Shown: piece after piece, positions 18,909 to 27,514 of the stretch
Layout: the number at the start of each line of letters is the position of its first letter
Position numbering within the stretch: position 1 is the first letter of the stretch
Origin: Lachnospiraceae bacterium
GTDB lineage: Bacteria > Bacillota > Clostridia > Lachnospirales > Lachnospiraceae
DNA: 64,000 nucleotides
Assembly: GCA_910574195.1 (NCBI GenBank)
Contig: CAJTBF010000010.1
Span: forward strand, 62,001-126,000
Reading direction: 5' to 3'
Translations under genes and position numbers: made by a program
Notes under the pieces: model-generated
What the model saw: only the letters and a program-made list of their open reading frames with translations
Told to the model about the DNA's origin: nothing
Database searches by the model: none

Positions 18909-20003
18909 ATGGAACTGACAAGAGTAAATTTTAAGCCGTCCTTTTTTGGAGACCGGCCGGTAGAATTGTTGAGCGACGGGGAATTCAAAGCGACCGCATT
19001 TCGTTATGAGACAGGTGTGTGCGGGCTGAAGATTCAGAACCGGCACTGCAATATGGTCGTGCTACCGTATCTTGGGCAGCAGATCTGGTTTGCAGAATTC
19101 AATGGAAAGAATCTGACACAGAGATCTATTTTTGATCAGCCTTTGACCACTTCCAAGCTGGGAGATAACTATGGCGGACTTCTCCTTCATTGTGGACTGA
19201 CCAACATCAATGGGCCGGGAGAGGGGGAAAGCGACTATCCTTTCCACGGAGAATTACCGTTCGCGAATTATCCGGAAGCATATACAGGAATCGGTCATGA
19301 CGAAAAAGGAAAATACCTGGTGGCCGGGGGTACTTATATTTATCGGAACAGTCAGGAATACCATTATGCATATAGTCCGGAACTTCGTCTTTATGAGGAT
19401 GCTTCCGTGGTAGAGATGCACATTGATATTCATAACCGCCGGGGCCGGGAACTGGATTATATGTTCATGTGTCACATCAACTGGCTGGCAGTGGACGGTT
19501 CCCGGATTGTTTACAGCGCAAAGAAGGACAAAGAGCATATTCAGGTAGATCCTACGGAATTGGGAGACGATTCCAGGAGAGCGGTACGGGTACGGGAATA
19601 CGGAAAGAAATTGTTGGAAGATCCCACACTGGCAGATGTGCTGGATTCCGAAACACAATGTTTCGATCCGGAGATGTGTATCAATGTGAAATATGAGTCC
19701 GATGAAAAAGGATGGGGGCATGCGATGCAGGTGATGCCGGACGGAGACGCCTGCTATGTAGGGTTCCGTACAAAAGAGCTTCCATTCGCATTGCGCTGGC
19801 TGTGCCGGACGGAGGATGAAGATGGAATCGGCATTGCGCTGCCGACGACCGGAACCAATCGCTCCACCGCATATCAGAAGGAGCACGGATATTATAATAC
19901 GTTGGCGCCGGGTGCCCATGAGGAGCTTCGGTTTGACTTCGGTTATCTGAATCCGGAGCAGGTAAAAGAAATGGAAGCGCACATCGAAAATATTTTAAAA
20001 TAA
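18909..20003 (+). CDS. DUF4432 / aldose-1-epimerase-like protein
   Basis: A 364-residue soluble beta-rich protein of the galactose-mutarotase superfamily. Typical signs are VLPYLGQQIWFAEFNG, the LLHCGLTN...HGELPFANYP block carrying histidines, and MFMCHINWLAVDGSR. DUF4432 members are encoded in many sugar operons and are thought to be epimerases or mutarotases acting on free or conjugated sugars. The ATG at 18909 follows GGAGATA and begins 33 bases after the lyase stop. It probably handles the anomeric form of the operon's sugar. Confidence 0.75.
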   Translation: MELTRVNFKPSFFGDRPVELLSDGEFKATAFRYETGVCGLKIQNRHCNMVVLPYLGQQIWFAEFNGKNLTQRSIFDQPLTTSKLGDNYGGLLLHCGLTNINGPGEGESDYPFHGELPFANYPEAYTGIGHDEKGKYLVAGGTYIYRNSQEYHYAYSPELRLYEDASVVEMHIDIHNRRGRELDYMFMCHINWLAVDGSRIVYSAKKDKEHIQVDPTELGDDSRRAVRVREYGKKLLEDPTLADVLDSETQCFDPEMCINVKYESDEKGWGHAMQVMPDGDACYVGFRTKELPFALRWLCRTEDEDGIGIALPTTGTNRSTAYQKEHGYYNTLAPGAHEELRFDFGYLNPEQVKEMEAHIENILK

Positions 20004-20066
20004 GCGGAAAGAGCAAGACAACAAAGAATAGTTGAAAAAATGAAATAATAGCAGGAGGAAAAAGAT

Positions 20067-20897
20067 ATGGCTATGAAAATCTCATTGTTTACGGCGGGCT
20101 TCTCCCTGTATCCGATCGAGCGTGCATTTCAGGCAGCGGCAAAGAACGGGTATGATGGAATTGAGATCGGCGGTTTTCGTCCGCATGCGTATGCACCGGA
20201 TCTGGCAAAGGGAGGCGCGGAGAAGATTCGTCGTCTGTCCAAAGAATACAGACTGCCGATTGTAAGCTACGCACCGGAAAATACAGGTTCTCCATATAGT
20301 CTGATGTTCGCAGATCCGGAAATGAATAAAGAAAGTCTGGAATATTTCAAACTGACATTGGATATGGCGAAGGAAATCGGTTCCCAGTATTGTATGTTCG
20401 CATGCAATCATCCGGGATATGGACGGAACAGAGAAGATGTAAAGAAACTGTTTGTAGAAAATATGCAGATTCTGGCAGAGCATGCAGAAAAAATTGAACA
20501 GACCATCATCCTGGAGACACAGACGCCCTATGAGACGACAATGATTATTACGGCGGACGATGTGCGCTGGGCAATGGATCAGGTAAATTCTCCTTACTTC
20601 AAATGTATGCTGGATCTGGCAGCGCCGTTTACTTATGGAGAGCCGATCAGCGCGTATTTTGATAAGATGGGGAAAGATGTAAAGCATATTCACTTTATTG
20701 ACTGTGAAAAGACCAGTGAAGACCATCTGATTCCGGGCGATGGGGAAATGGATTTCCCGCGTATCGTAAAATATCTGAAAGAGATTGAATATGACGGATA
20801 TCTTTCACTGGAATTGTTCAGCCGCTATGCGAATGAGCCGGATTTTGCGGCAGAGCGTGGATATCAGGCAATCAGAAGCCTTTTAGACGAGAATTAA
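20067..20897 (+). CDS. frlC: FrlC-like fructosamine 3-epimerase (xylose isomerase-like TIM barrel)
   Basis: A 276-residue TIM barrel. From memory it parallels E. coli FrlC strongly: YDGIEIGGFRPHAYAPDL (FrlC YDGIEIWGGRPHAFAPDL), then YAPENTGSPY, TPYETTMIIT, EPISAYFDKMG and HLIPGDGEMDFPRI. FrlC interconverts fructoselysine and psicoselysine using a metal held by Glu, Asp, His and Glu; the matching residues Glu in ILETQTPYE, Asp in MLDLAAPF, His in HIHFIDCE and Glu in LSLELFSR are present. The ATG at 20067 follows AGGAGG. This gene and the FrlA-like permease are the main evidence for an Amadori-compound operon. Confidence 0.82.
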   Translation: MAMKISLFTAGFSLYPIERAFQAAAKNGYDGIEIGGFRPHAYAPDLAKGGAEKIRRLSKEYRLPIVSYAPENTGSPYSLMFADPEMNKESLEYFKLTLDMAKEIGSQYCMFACNHPGYGRNREDVKKLFVENMQILAEHAEKIEQTIILETQTPYETTMIITADDVRWAMDQVNSPYFKCMLDLAAPFTYGEPISAYFDKMGKDVKHIHFIDCEKTSEDHLIPGDGEMDFPRIVKYLKEIEYDGYLSLELFSRYANEPDFAAERGYQAIRSLLDEN

Positions 20898-20994
20898 GAA
20901 AGGTTTTGATTACTCGCCGCAGGAGTTATCAAATTCCTGTAATCGTTTTATGGGGAATGGAACGGTGACAGAATAGAAAAGGAGAAAAAGAAAA

Positions 20995-21957
20995 ATGGGA
21001 AAATTTGGTCCGATTGATGTTATCGTATTGAACAGTCATGGGGTAGGGCAGGTATGTCATATTAAGAGGTTCCCACGCCGTGGAGAGACATTGGAGGCGA
21101 CAAACTGGCATGTAGAAGAGGACGGCGGAAAGGGTGCGACCGTTTCCGTGGCATTGGGACGTCTGGGTGTCAGCACAGGATATATTGGAAAAGTCGGTTA
21201 TGATCCGTGGGGCGACATGGGAGATCAGTGGATGAGCGAATCCGGTGTGGATACCACATATATGTACCGGGATCATTCTGTATCTACCGGGACCGGCCTG
21301 ATTATGATTGAGGAGGACAGCACCAATACAATTGTGGACGGCGACAGTGCCTGTCAGGCTTTGACATGGGAAGAGACACACGATGCCATCGAAGCGATGA
21401 AAGAAGCGAAAGTATTTATTACCGGATTTGGAATGCCTTTCAGAAAGGCTCTGGATGGGGCAAAGATTGCAAAAGAAGAATTCGGTATGCTGACATTATG
21501 TAATGTAAGCCCGCTGCCAAGCGAAGATATGGGTGATCTGAGCTATCTTGACTTTATGGTTCTCAATGATGTGGAAGCAAAGACGTTGTGTGGTTTTGAG
21601 GAAGACTCCAAAGAAGAAATGAGCAAGATTGTAAAACAGCTCAAAGAAAAGTATCACTGCCGGGGTGTGATTGTAACCTGCAATTCAGAAGGAAGTGTGA
21701 TTCTGGACGGGGAAGAATACTGGGAAGTTGCGCCTACACCAGTGAAAGCAGTCGATACCATTGGTGCGGGAGACGGATACCTGGCAGCAGTTGCCGCAAA
21801 TATTGTCTGGGGCAAATCTCTGCGTGAGGCAACGGAGTGGGCAAGCAAATATGCAGCTTACAAAGTAACAAGACAGGGAAGCATGACAAAGAAACCGGGA
21901 TGCGGTTATCCGAATCTGGATGAAGTGAATGAATTCATGAAATCGCTGGAAGCCTGA
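20995..21957 (+). CDS. PfkB-family sugar kinase (ribokinase/FrlD-like), copy 2
   Basis: A 320-residue PfkB kinase, paralogous to 11338-12273: both begin VIVLNSHGVGQ and share GGKG..VSVALGRLG, VGxDPWGD.G and the xTxGAGDGxxAAVxANxVWGK end. The catalytic Asp is in DTIGAGDGYLAAV. It is the last gene of the operon, followed by a perfect 46-bp inverted repeat and an intrinsic terminator. FrlD-type kinases act at C6 of fructosamines. Two related kinases, two SIS proteins and two ROK proteins suggest that the operon processes two conjugates or both a conjugate and the released sugar. Confidence 0.82.
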   Translation: MGKFGPIDVIVLNSHGVGQVCHIKRFPRRGETLEATNWHVEEDGGKGATVSVALGRLGVSTGYIGKVGYDPWGDMGDQWMSESGVDTTYMYRDHSVSTGTGLIMIEEDSTNTIVDGDSACQALTWEETHDAIEAMKEAKVFITGFGMPFRKALDGAKIAKEEFGMLTLCNVSPLPSEDMGDLSYLDFMVLNDVEAKTLCGFEEDSKEEMSKIVKQLKEKYHCRGVIVTCNSEGSVILDGEEYWEVAPTPVKAVDTIGAGDGYLAAVAANIVWGKSLREATEWASKYAAYKVTRQGSMTKKPGCGYPNLDEVNEFMKSLEA

Positions 21958-21969
21958 AACCGCTGCTTT

Positions 21970-22015
21970 ACTATTCACAGTGCCTTGCAGCAGGGTGCAA
22001 GGCACTGTGAATAGT
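21970..22015. repeat. Perfect 46-bp palindromic repeat (20-bp arms), REP-like
   Basis: Arms 21970-21989 and 21996-22015 are exact reverse complements around the 6-base loop GCAGGG; the outer ends read ACTATTCAC and GTGAATAGT. It begins 12 bases after the kinase stop and is followed by a separate terminator, so it is not needed for termination. The outer 14-mer GTGAATAGTAACCG recurs on the minus strand near 2158-2169, which suggests a dispersed palindromic element. Confidence 0.65.
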
Positions 22016-22037
22016 AACCGTGATTGTCTGATTTTAT

Positions 22038-22093
22038 AAAAGGAGCGCGCTCCATAGAGAAAAAACTGTCTATGAAGCGGCGCTCCTTTTTTG
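22038..22093. terminator. Intrinsic terminator ending the frl-like operon (bidirectional)
   Basis: AAAGGAGCGC pairs with GCGCTCCTTT, followed by TTTTG on the plus strand and with an A-run before the stem, so it can stop the rightward operon and the convergent leftward SDR gene (end 22139). Confidence 0.85.
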
Positions 22094-22138
22094 TTGTTAT
22101 GGTATATAAAAATTGCAGGTAACGGATCTGCGGAATGA

Positions 22139-22939
22139 TTATGGTCTCAGTCCCATACCGCCTTCCAGTGTGATGGTCTCTCCGTTCATATATTTGAAAT
22201 CCGGAGAAGCGAGCTGTACGCAGGCACGTCCGATTTCCAGTTCTGCGTCGCCATAATGGCCTGCCGGCGGCATCTTTACATTCTGCTTGAAAGCGTCCGG
22301 ATATGCTTTTTCAAAATTCTCAAGCTGCGCGGTCCATGCGAGCGGGCATACAATATTCACATTGATCCCGTCTTTTCCCCATTCTGTTGCAGCAACTCTG
22401 GTCAGGCCGCGAATCCCTTCTTTTGCCGCGGCGTAAGCACACTGGCCAAAGTTTCCGAAAAGGCCTGCGCCGGAAGCAAAATTGATCACGGAGCCTTTGG
22501 TTTCAACCAGATGTGGATAGCACGCTTTCATATAATAGAATGTTGCATACAAACCGGAATACAGCGACAGGTTAAACTGCTCTGTTGTATGATCTGCCAA
22601 AGTAACGCCGGAAGCGGAAGCCTGTGCGTTATTAATCAGGACATCGATTCTTCCGAAGGTGTCCATGGCCTGCTTTACCACGTTGCCTACAACCGCCTCA
22701 TTGTCTGCTCCGGCAGAGACGTCTGCCTGTACGGCCAGAACCCGGATACCATACAACCGTTCCAGTTCTTCTTTCGCGTCCTCCAGTTTTTTTACATTCC
22801 GACCGGTGATTACCAGGTTTGCCCCTTCTTTTGCGTAAGCAGTTGCAATGCCGTATCCGATGGAACCGCATCTGCCGTCACTTAAAACGGAACGCCCGCC
22901 TCCTGTGATGATTGCTGTTTTTCCTGTTAAAAATCCCAT
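22139..22939 (-). CDS. Short-chain dehydrogenase/reductase (SDR)
   Basis: A 266-residue classical SDR: N-terminal IITGGGRSV...GYGIATAYA (a cofactor loop with an insertion between TGGG and GYG), ITGRNVKKLE, INNAQASASG, catalytic Ser in NFASGAGL and YAAAKEG. The insertion in the glycine motif is somewhat like that of enoyl-ACP or carboxymethyl SDR relatives. The ATG at 22939 follows AAGGAG. It lies 129 bases downstream of a PHP-domain gene on the same strand, convergent with the frl-like operon. The substrate is unknown. Confidence 0.82.
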   Translation of the reverse strand: MGFLTGKTAIITGGGRSVLSDGRCGSIGYGIATAYAKEGANLVITGRNVKKLEDAKEELERLYGIRVLAVQADVSAGADNEAVVGNVVKQAMDTFGRIDVLINNAQASASGVTLADHTTEQFNLSLYSGLYATFYYMKACYPHLVETKGSVINFASGAGLFGNFGQCAYAAAKEGIRGLTRVAATEWGKDGINVNIVCPLAWTAQLENFEKAYPDAFKQNVKMPPAGHYGDAELEIGRACVQLASPDFKYMNGETITLEGGMGLRP

Positions 22940-23068
22940 AGTTCTTTCTCCTTCCTGTTTTCGCCTGTCAATAGTTCAATTATACGTATTCCGCCATCGA
23001 TTGTCAACAGAGGCATACAATCCTGGTATCATCGAGGTAACAGTTCCGTCTTCGGTCTCCCTGTTCCG

Positions 23069-23794
23069 TTATCGATTTTTTTGTGCAAGAAAACATTTTA
23101 GATTTTTTGCGGAATAATTCAAAATCAGCCGATCCGGAATCCCTGCCCGCCGGACGAGTTCCAGAGCATGGGAGACGTCGCCTACGTGAGCGGTTCCGTG
23201 GCTGTCGCTGGAGAGAAGGACCGGATAATTGTAGTGCTTACAAAGATTTAGAAGCATCAGATCATGAAAACGGGTATCACCCCGATAACCGTCCGGACGC
23301 AGGGAACTGTCATTGATTTCCAGAAGCACTTGCCGTTCTATCGCGGTTTTTACGACTGCAAGCGGATCAATGGGGTACTTTACATCGTCACAATGACCAA
23401 GGATGCAGACAAAGGGATTATGCATGGCGGCAATATACGCGGCAGTATTTTCTTCCTTTGTGCCGGGCTTTTTTACAGAACGATGCATACTGGCAATGAC
23501 ATAATCCAAATGAGCCAGCACGGAATCATCCAGATCCAGGGATCCTTGCTGATCCAGAATATTTACCTCCGCTCCGTAAAGCATCTCCACGCCCAGACGC
23601 TTCCGGCGTGCCTGGGAAAGACTGCGGAAATAGGAAGGTTTTCCGCCACCGAAGGTAGCAGGTCCATGATCGGAAATTCCCAGGATACGTAATCCACGAA
23701 GCGCGGCGGTTTTGGCCATATCGGTAATAGTAGAGGCGGAACCGTGCCCGCTGGCAATGGTATGTGTATGAAGATCCAATTCAATGGAGGGCAT
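23069..23794 (-). CDS. PHP-domain phosphoesterase (YcdX/HisK-like)
   Basis: A 241-residue PHP-fold protein with the full metal-site series: DLHTHTIASGHGS, SDHGP, GAEVNI, ASMHRS, GHCDD, LEINDSS and SSDSHG. These nine or so ligands hold a three-metal cluster in YcdX-type phosphatases. Members hydrolyse small phosphate esters such as histidinol phosphate, but no histidine genes are nearby. The ATG at 23794 follows AGGAAAGG. It is divergent from the microcompartment operon, whose promoters lie in the shared 370-base gap. Confidence 0.85.
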   Translation of the reverse strand: MPSIELDLHTHTIASGHGSASTITDMAKTAALRGLRILGISDHGPATFGGGKPSYFRSLSQARRKRLGVEMLYGAEVNILDQQGSLDLDDSVLAHLDYVIASMHRSVKKPGTKEENTAAYIAAMHNPFVCILGHCDDVKYPIDPLAVVKTAIERQVLLEINDSSLRPDGYRGDTRFHDLMLLNLCKHYNYPVLLSSDSHGTAHVGDVSHALELVRRAGIPDRLILNYSAKNLKCFLAQKNR

Positions 23795-23929
23795 CCTGTA
23801 TCATCCTTTCCTCTGTCTGTGCAAACCTGCAGGCAGCCGTGTTTCTTATAGCAGATCAGCAATCGGTTTTCCTGTTACATATTTCCTACAGTATGACGCT
23901 TTCAAAAAGATTTGTCAATAAAAAGTACA

Positions 23930-23989
23930 GAAAACAAACAAAAACAAAATGAAAAACAACAAAAAACCAAATAATGAACGTTGGTTTTT
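23930..23989. promoter_or_regulatory. A-rich repeats and inverted repeat upstream of the microcompartment operon (DeoR-type operator candidate)
   Basis: Bases 23930-23968 are a run of AAAACAAAC-like repeats; on the minus strand they read TTTTGTTT-type units, as described for some DeoR-family operators. Directly after, AAAAACCAA (23962-23970) and TTGGTTTTT (23981-23989) form a 9-bp inverted repeat overlapping the upstream promoter. The DeoR regulator at 36885-37652 is the likely binder. The remaining gap bases 23795-23929 show nothing clear. Confidence 0.45.
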
Positions 23990-24009
23990 ATTTTGAAAAG
24001 TTGTATAAT
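23981..24009 (+). promoter_or_regulatory. Upstream promoter candidate of the microcompartment operon
   Basis: TTGGTT (23981-23986), 17-base spacer, TATAAT (24004-24009). The -35 region is part of the inverted repeat at 23962-23989. Confidence 0.45.
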
Positions 24010-24033
24010 TTGAAAGAAGGATGTTGTTTTTTG

Positions 24034-24062
24034 TTGACTTTTGTATGCTCATCAAGTATAAT
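24034..24062 (+). promoter_or_regulatory. Main promoter of the microcompartment operon
   Basis: TTGACT (24034-24039), 17-base spacer, perfect TATAAT (24057-24062). Transcription would start near 24069, giving a leader of about 95 bases before the glycyl radical enzyme gene. Confidence 0.75.
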
Positions 24063-24114
24063 AAATACAACTGGGTGGGGAGTCATTTTACCTCTCTCTG
24101 CAAGGTTAAATAAT

Positions 24115-24153
24115 GTATGCGGGCAGGGGAATCGATCCGCATACGAGAAAGGA
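24115..24153 (+). promoter_or_regulatory. Leader stem-loop next to the ribosome site of the glycyl radical enzyme gene
   Basis: GTATGCGG (24115-24122) pairs with CCGCATAC (24137-24144); the Shine-Dalgarno GAAAGGAG (24146-24153) begins two bases later. The stem could influence ribosome access or mRNA stability. No known riboswitch class is recognised. Confidence 0.45.
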
Positions 24154-24164
24154 GTAACAGGCAG

Positions 24165-26696
24165 ATGGGATTATATACCTATGACAGTACAGATATCCCG
24201 AAGACAGACCGGATTCCAAAACTGGTAGAGCATTTATATGCGAAGATGCCGGAGATTGAATCCGCAAGAGCAGTTCTGATCACAGAGTCCTACCGGCAGA
24301 CGGAGAATGAACCGATGATTCTCCGGCGTGCGAAGGCATTTCGGCATATTCTGGAAAACATCCCGATTATCATCCGAGACCTGGAGTTGATTGTGGGAAG
24401 CACAACCATTGCTCCAAGAGGGTGCCAGACCTATCCGGAATTTTCTTATGAATGGCTGGAAGCAGAGTTTGATACGGTGGAGACACGGAGTGCGGATCCG
24501 TTCTACATTTCGGAGCAGACCAAGCGCGAATTAAAAGAAGCGAATGCCTACTGGAAGGGAAGGACAACCAGTGAGCTGGCTACCTCCTACATGGAACCGG
24601 AGACGTTGATTGCCATGGAGCACAACATGTTCACACCAGGGAACTATTTTTATAACGGAGTCGGACATGTAACGGTGAAGTATGAAGAGGTGCTGGCCAT
24701 CGGTTTTTCGGGAATTCGGGAAAAGGCAGAAGCGGAGTTGGCGTCGATCAGTCTGGCAGACGGGGATTATCAGAAGAAGTCCCGGTTCCTGCAGGCAGTC
24801 ATGATCAGTTGTGATGCGGCGGTCATGTATGCGAGACGTTATGCAAAGCTGGCATTGCAGGAGGCGGAGAAGTGTACGGATGAAGTGCGGAAGCTGGAGC
24901 TTTTACAGATTGCACAGAATTGTGCGAATGTACCGGAGAAAGGGGCGACTGGTTTTTATGAAGCGTGCCAGTCCTTCTGGTTTGTGCAGCAGCTTTTGCA
25001 GATCGAGTCCAGCGGCCATTCTATTTCGCCGGGACGTTTTGATCAGTACATGTATCCATATTATAAGAAAGATCTGGACAGTGGGAAGATTACCCGTGCG
25101 TTCGCGCAGGAGCTGATGGACTGCATCTGGGTAAAGCTCAACGATCTGAACAAGTGCCGGGATGCGGCGTCGGCGGAGGGATTTGCAGGATACAGTTTGT
25201 TCCAGAATCTGATTGCCGGCGGACAGAATGCGGAAGGTATCGATGTGACCAATGACTTGTCGTTTATGAGTATCCGGGCGTCCATGCATGTGTTCCTGCC
25301 GCAGCCATCCTTCTCCATTCGGGTATGGAACGGCTCTCCGCATGAATTTTTGATCAAAGCAGCGGAATTGACGCGTACAGGAATCGGATTGCCGGCATAT
25401 TACAATGATGAAGTGATTATTCCGTCTTTGATGAGCCGCGGCGTGTCTTTGCAGGATGCGAGAGAGTACAACATTATTGGTTGTGTGGAGCCGCAGAAGG
25501 CGGGCAAGACGGAGGGGTGGCATGATGCGGCATTCTTCAATATGTGTCGTCCATTGGAACTGGTATTTACGAACGGGATGGACAAGGGGGTGCAGGTAGG
25601 CCCTCAGACCGGGAATGTGGAGAATATGCAGACATTTGATGAGTTCTATCATGCGTACGAAGTACAGATGGAATATGCCATCAAGCTGCTGGTCAATGCG
25701 GACAATGCCATTGATGTGGCGCATGCAGAACGTTGCCCGCTTCCGTTTTTATCCAGTATGGTAGATGATTGTATGAAGCGCGGAAAGACCGTACAGGAAG
25801 GCGGCGCGATCTACAACTTTACCGGACCACAGGGATTTGGTGTGGCGAATATGGCGGACTCCCTGTACGCGGTAAGAAAGCTGGTCTACGAAGAGAAGAA
25901 GCTGACTATGAAGGAATTAAAAGCAGCGCTTCTGACCAATTATGGAGAAGGCCTGGACAGGGAAGACATTGCGGCGATAACAGCCAATGTGGCAAAAGCC
26001 ATGAGAGATGCCGGACAGCCCGTAGGGGAGTCTGAGATCGGCGCGATTCTAAAGACGGTTGTGACAGCATCCGAGGCGCCGGAGATCAAGGAAAACGGTG
26101 TGCGAATCCGGAAACTGATCGAGGAAGTGCCAAAATTCGGAAACGATATTCCGGAAGTAGACGCATTTGCCAGAGAAGTGGCGTATACCTATACAAGACC
26201 ATTGCAGAACTATAAGAATCCGCGGGGTGGCAGTTTCCAGGCAGGTTTGTATCCGGTATCGGCCAATGTACCTTTGGGAGCACAGACCGGAGCCACGCCG
26301 GACGGACGGCTGGCGCATACACCGGTGGCAGATGGTGTGTCTCCGTCGGCAGGCAAGGATGTGGACGGCCCCACCGCGGCAGCCAATTCGGTATCCAGGC
26401 TGGATCATTACATTGCAAGCAACGGAACCTTATTCAATCAGAAGTTCCATCCGTCCGCATTAAGCGGAAAGACCGGACTGGAGAATTTCGTGGGATTGAT
26501 CCGTTCCTATTTTGACCAGAAGGGAAGCCATATGCAGTTCAATGTAGTTAGCAGGGAGACACTTCTTGACGCGCAGAAACATCCGGATCAGTATAAGCAT
26601 CTGGTAGTGCGTGTGGCCGGCTACAGTGCACTGTTTACCACATTGTCCAGGTCGCTGCAGGATGATATTATCCGTCGGACGGAACAGGGATTTTAA
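24165..26696 (+). CDS. Glycyl radical 1,2-propanediol dehydratase (B12-independent diol dehydratase)
   Basis: An 843-residue glycyl radical enzyme with a PFL-like domain followed by a glycyl radical domain. The thiyl cysteine is Cys440 in NIIGCVEPQ with Glu442 two residues on; the radical glycine is Gly819 in VRVAGYSALF. Both sit two residues beyond the positions I recall for the Roseburia inulinivorans propanediol dehydratase. GCVEP marks the diol/glycerol dehydratase and choline lyase group; context (fuculose-type aldolase, PduP, PduL) selects propanediol. The reaction is (S)-1,2-propanediol to propanal and water inside the shell. The ATG at 24165 follows GAAAGGAG; an ATG at 24117 lies in the leader stem. 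There is no extra N-terminal targeting helix, so it may enter the compartment by binding other cargo. Confidence 0.9.
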   Translation: MGLYTYDSTDIPKTDRIPKLVEHLYAKMPEIESARAVLITESYRQTENEPMILRRAKAFRHILENIPIIIRDLELIVGSTTIAPRGCQTYPEFSYEWLEAEFDTVETRSADPFYISEQTKRELKEANAYWKGRTTSELATSYMEPETLIAMEHNMFTPGNYFYNGVGHVTVKYEEVLAIGFSGIREKAEAELASISLADGDYQKKSRFLQAVMISCDAAVMYARRYAKLALQEAEKCTDEVRKLELLQIAQNCANVPEKGATGFYEACQSFWFVQQLLQIESSGHSISPGRFDQYMYPYYKKDLDSGKITRAFAQELMDCIWVKLNDLNKCRDAASAEGFAGYSLFQNLIAGGQNAEGIDVTNDLSFMSIRASMHVFLPQPSFSIRVWNGSPHEFLIKAAELTRTGIGLPAYYNDEVIIPSLMSRGVSLQDAREYNIIGCVEPQKAGKTEGWHDAAFFNMCRPLELVFTNGMDKGVQVGPQTGNVENMQTFDEFYHAYEVQMEYAIKLLVNADNAIDVAHAERCPLPFLSSMVDDCMKRGKTVQEGGAIYNFTGPQGFGVANMADSLYAVRKLVYEEKKLTMKELKAALLTNYGEGLDREDIAAITANVAKAMRDAGQPVGESEIGAILKTVVTASEAPEIKENGVRIRKLIEEVPKFGNDIPEVDAFAREVAYTYTRPLQNYKNPRGGSFQAGLYPVSANVPLGAQTGATPDGRLAHTPVADGVSPSAGKDVDGPTAAANSVSRLDHYIASNGTLFNQKFHPSALSGKTGLENFVGLIRSYFDQKGSHMQFNVVSRETLLDAQKHPDQYKHLVVRVAGYSALFTTLSRSLQDDIIRRTEQGF

Positions 26697-26714
26697 GCAG
26701 GAAGGAAATGCGCC

Positions 26715-27509
26715 ATGGAAGACTACTTGAATACGAAAGGCCGTATCTTTGATATGCAGCGCTACTCCATCCATGACGGGAATGGGATTCGAACCATTGT
26801 ATTTTTAAAAGGCTGTGTGCTCCGCTGCCGCTGGTGCTGCAATCCGGAGTCTCAGGAATATGCAATCCAGACCATGCTGGTGCAGGGAGAACCGAAAATC
26901 ATCGGACGGGATGTGACGGTGCAGGAGGTGATGGAGAAGGTGGAAAGAGATCGCCCCTATTACCGCAGAACCGGCGGAGGCATGACGCTTTCCGGCGGAG
27001 AAAGTCTCTGTCAGCCGGATTTCGCGGAAGCGCTGCTGCGTGCAGCCAAAGAAAGAGGAATCAATACGGCAATGGAGAGTATGGGCTGCGCAAAGTGGGA
27101 AGTCATCGAACGGATCCTGCCCTGGCTTGATCAGTATCTATTGGACATCAAGCACATGAATCCTGCCAAGCATAAGGAATATACAGGAAGATCCAATGAA
27201 TTGATGTTGGAGAATGCCAGAAAGATTGCCGCTTCCGGCAAGACGGAACTGAGTATCCGGATTCCGGTGATACCGGGATTTAATGACACGCCGGAAGAGA
27301 TTCGTGCCATTGCCGCCTACACGAGAGAACTGCAAAATGTCCGGCGCTTGCATCTCCTGCCCTACCACAGACTGGGACAGGACAAGTATGCAGGACTGGG
27401 CAGGGAATACCTGATGGGGGATGTGGAACCGCCCACCAATACGCGGATGCAGGAATTATTAGACGTTGCGGTGCAGACATCCAAAGTAGAATGTCAGATC
27501 GGAGGGTGA
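26715..27509 (+). CDS. Glycyl radical enzyme activase (radical SAM)
   Basis: A 264-residue radical SAM enzyme encoded 18 bases after its dehydratase. The cluster motif is Cys34, Cys38, Cys41 in CVLRCRWC, followed by another Cys42; the SAM-binding GGE appears as TLSGGESLCQ. The N-terminus IFDMQRYSIHDGNGIRT matches activases of the PFL-AE group. It reduces SAM to generate the Gly819 radical. Most activases of non-PFL glycyl radical enzymes carry a ferredoxin-like insert with two more [4Fe-4S] clusters after the radical SAM motif; here the chain goes straight to CNPESQEYAIQTM, so no insert is present. The electron donor is not encoded next to it, though PduS in the same locus is a candidate source. 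Confidence 0.92.
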   Translation: MEDYLNTKGRIFDMQRYSIHDGNGIRTIVFLKGCVLRCRWCCNPESQEYAIQTMLVQGEPKIIGRDVTVQEVMEKVERDRPYYRRTGGGMTLSGGESLCQPDFAEALLRAAKERGINTAMESMGCAKWEVIERILPWLDQYLLDIKHMNPAKHKEYTGRSNELMLENARKIAASGKTELSIRIPVIPGFNDTPEEIRAIAAYTRELQNVRRLHLLPYHRLGQDKYAGLGREYLMGDVEPPTNTRMQELLDVAVQTSKVECQIGG

Positions 27510-27514
27510 CAGGA

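Noticed and set aside
19254-19982. 242-codon minus-strand frame
   Set aside because: Antisense shadow of the DUF4432 gene with improbable composition and no ribosome site.
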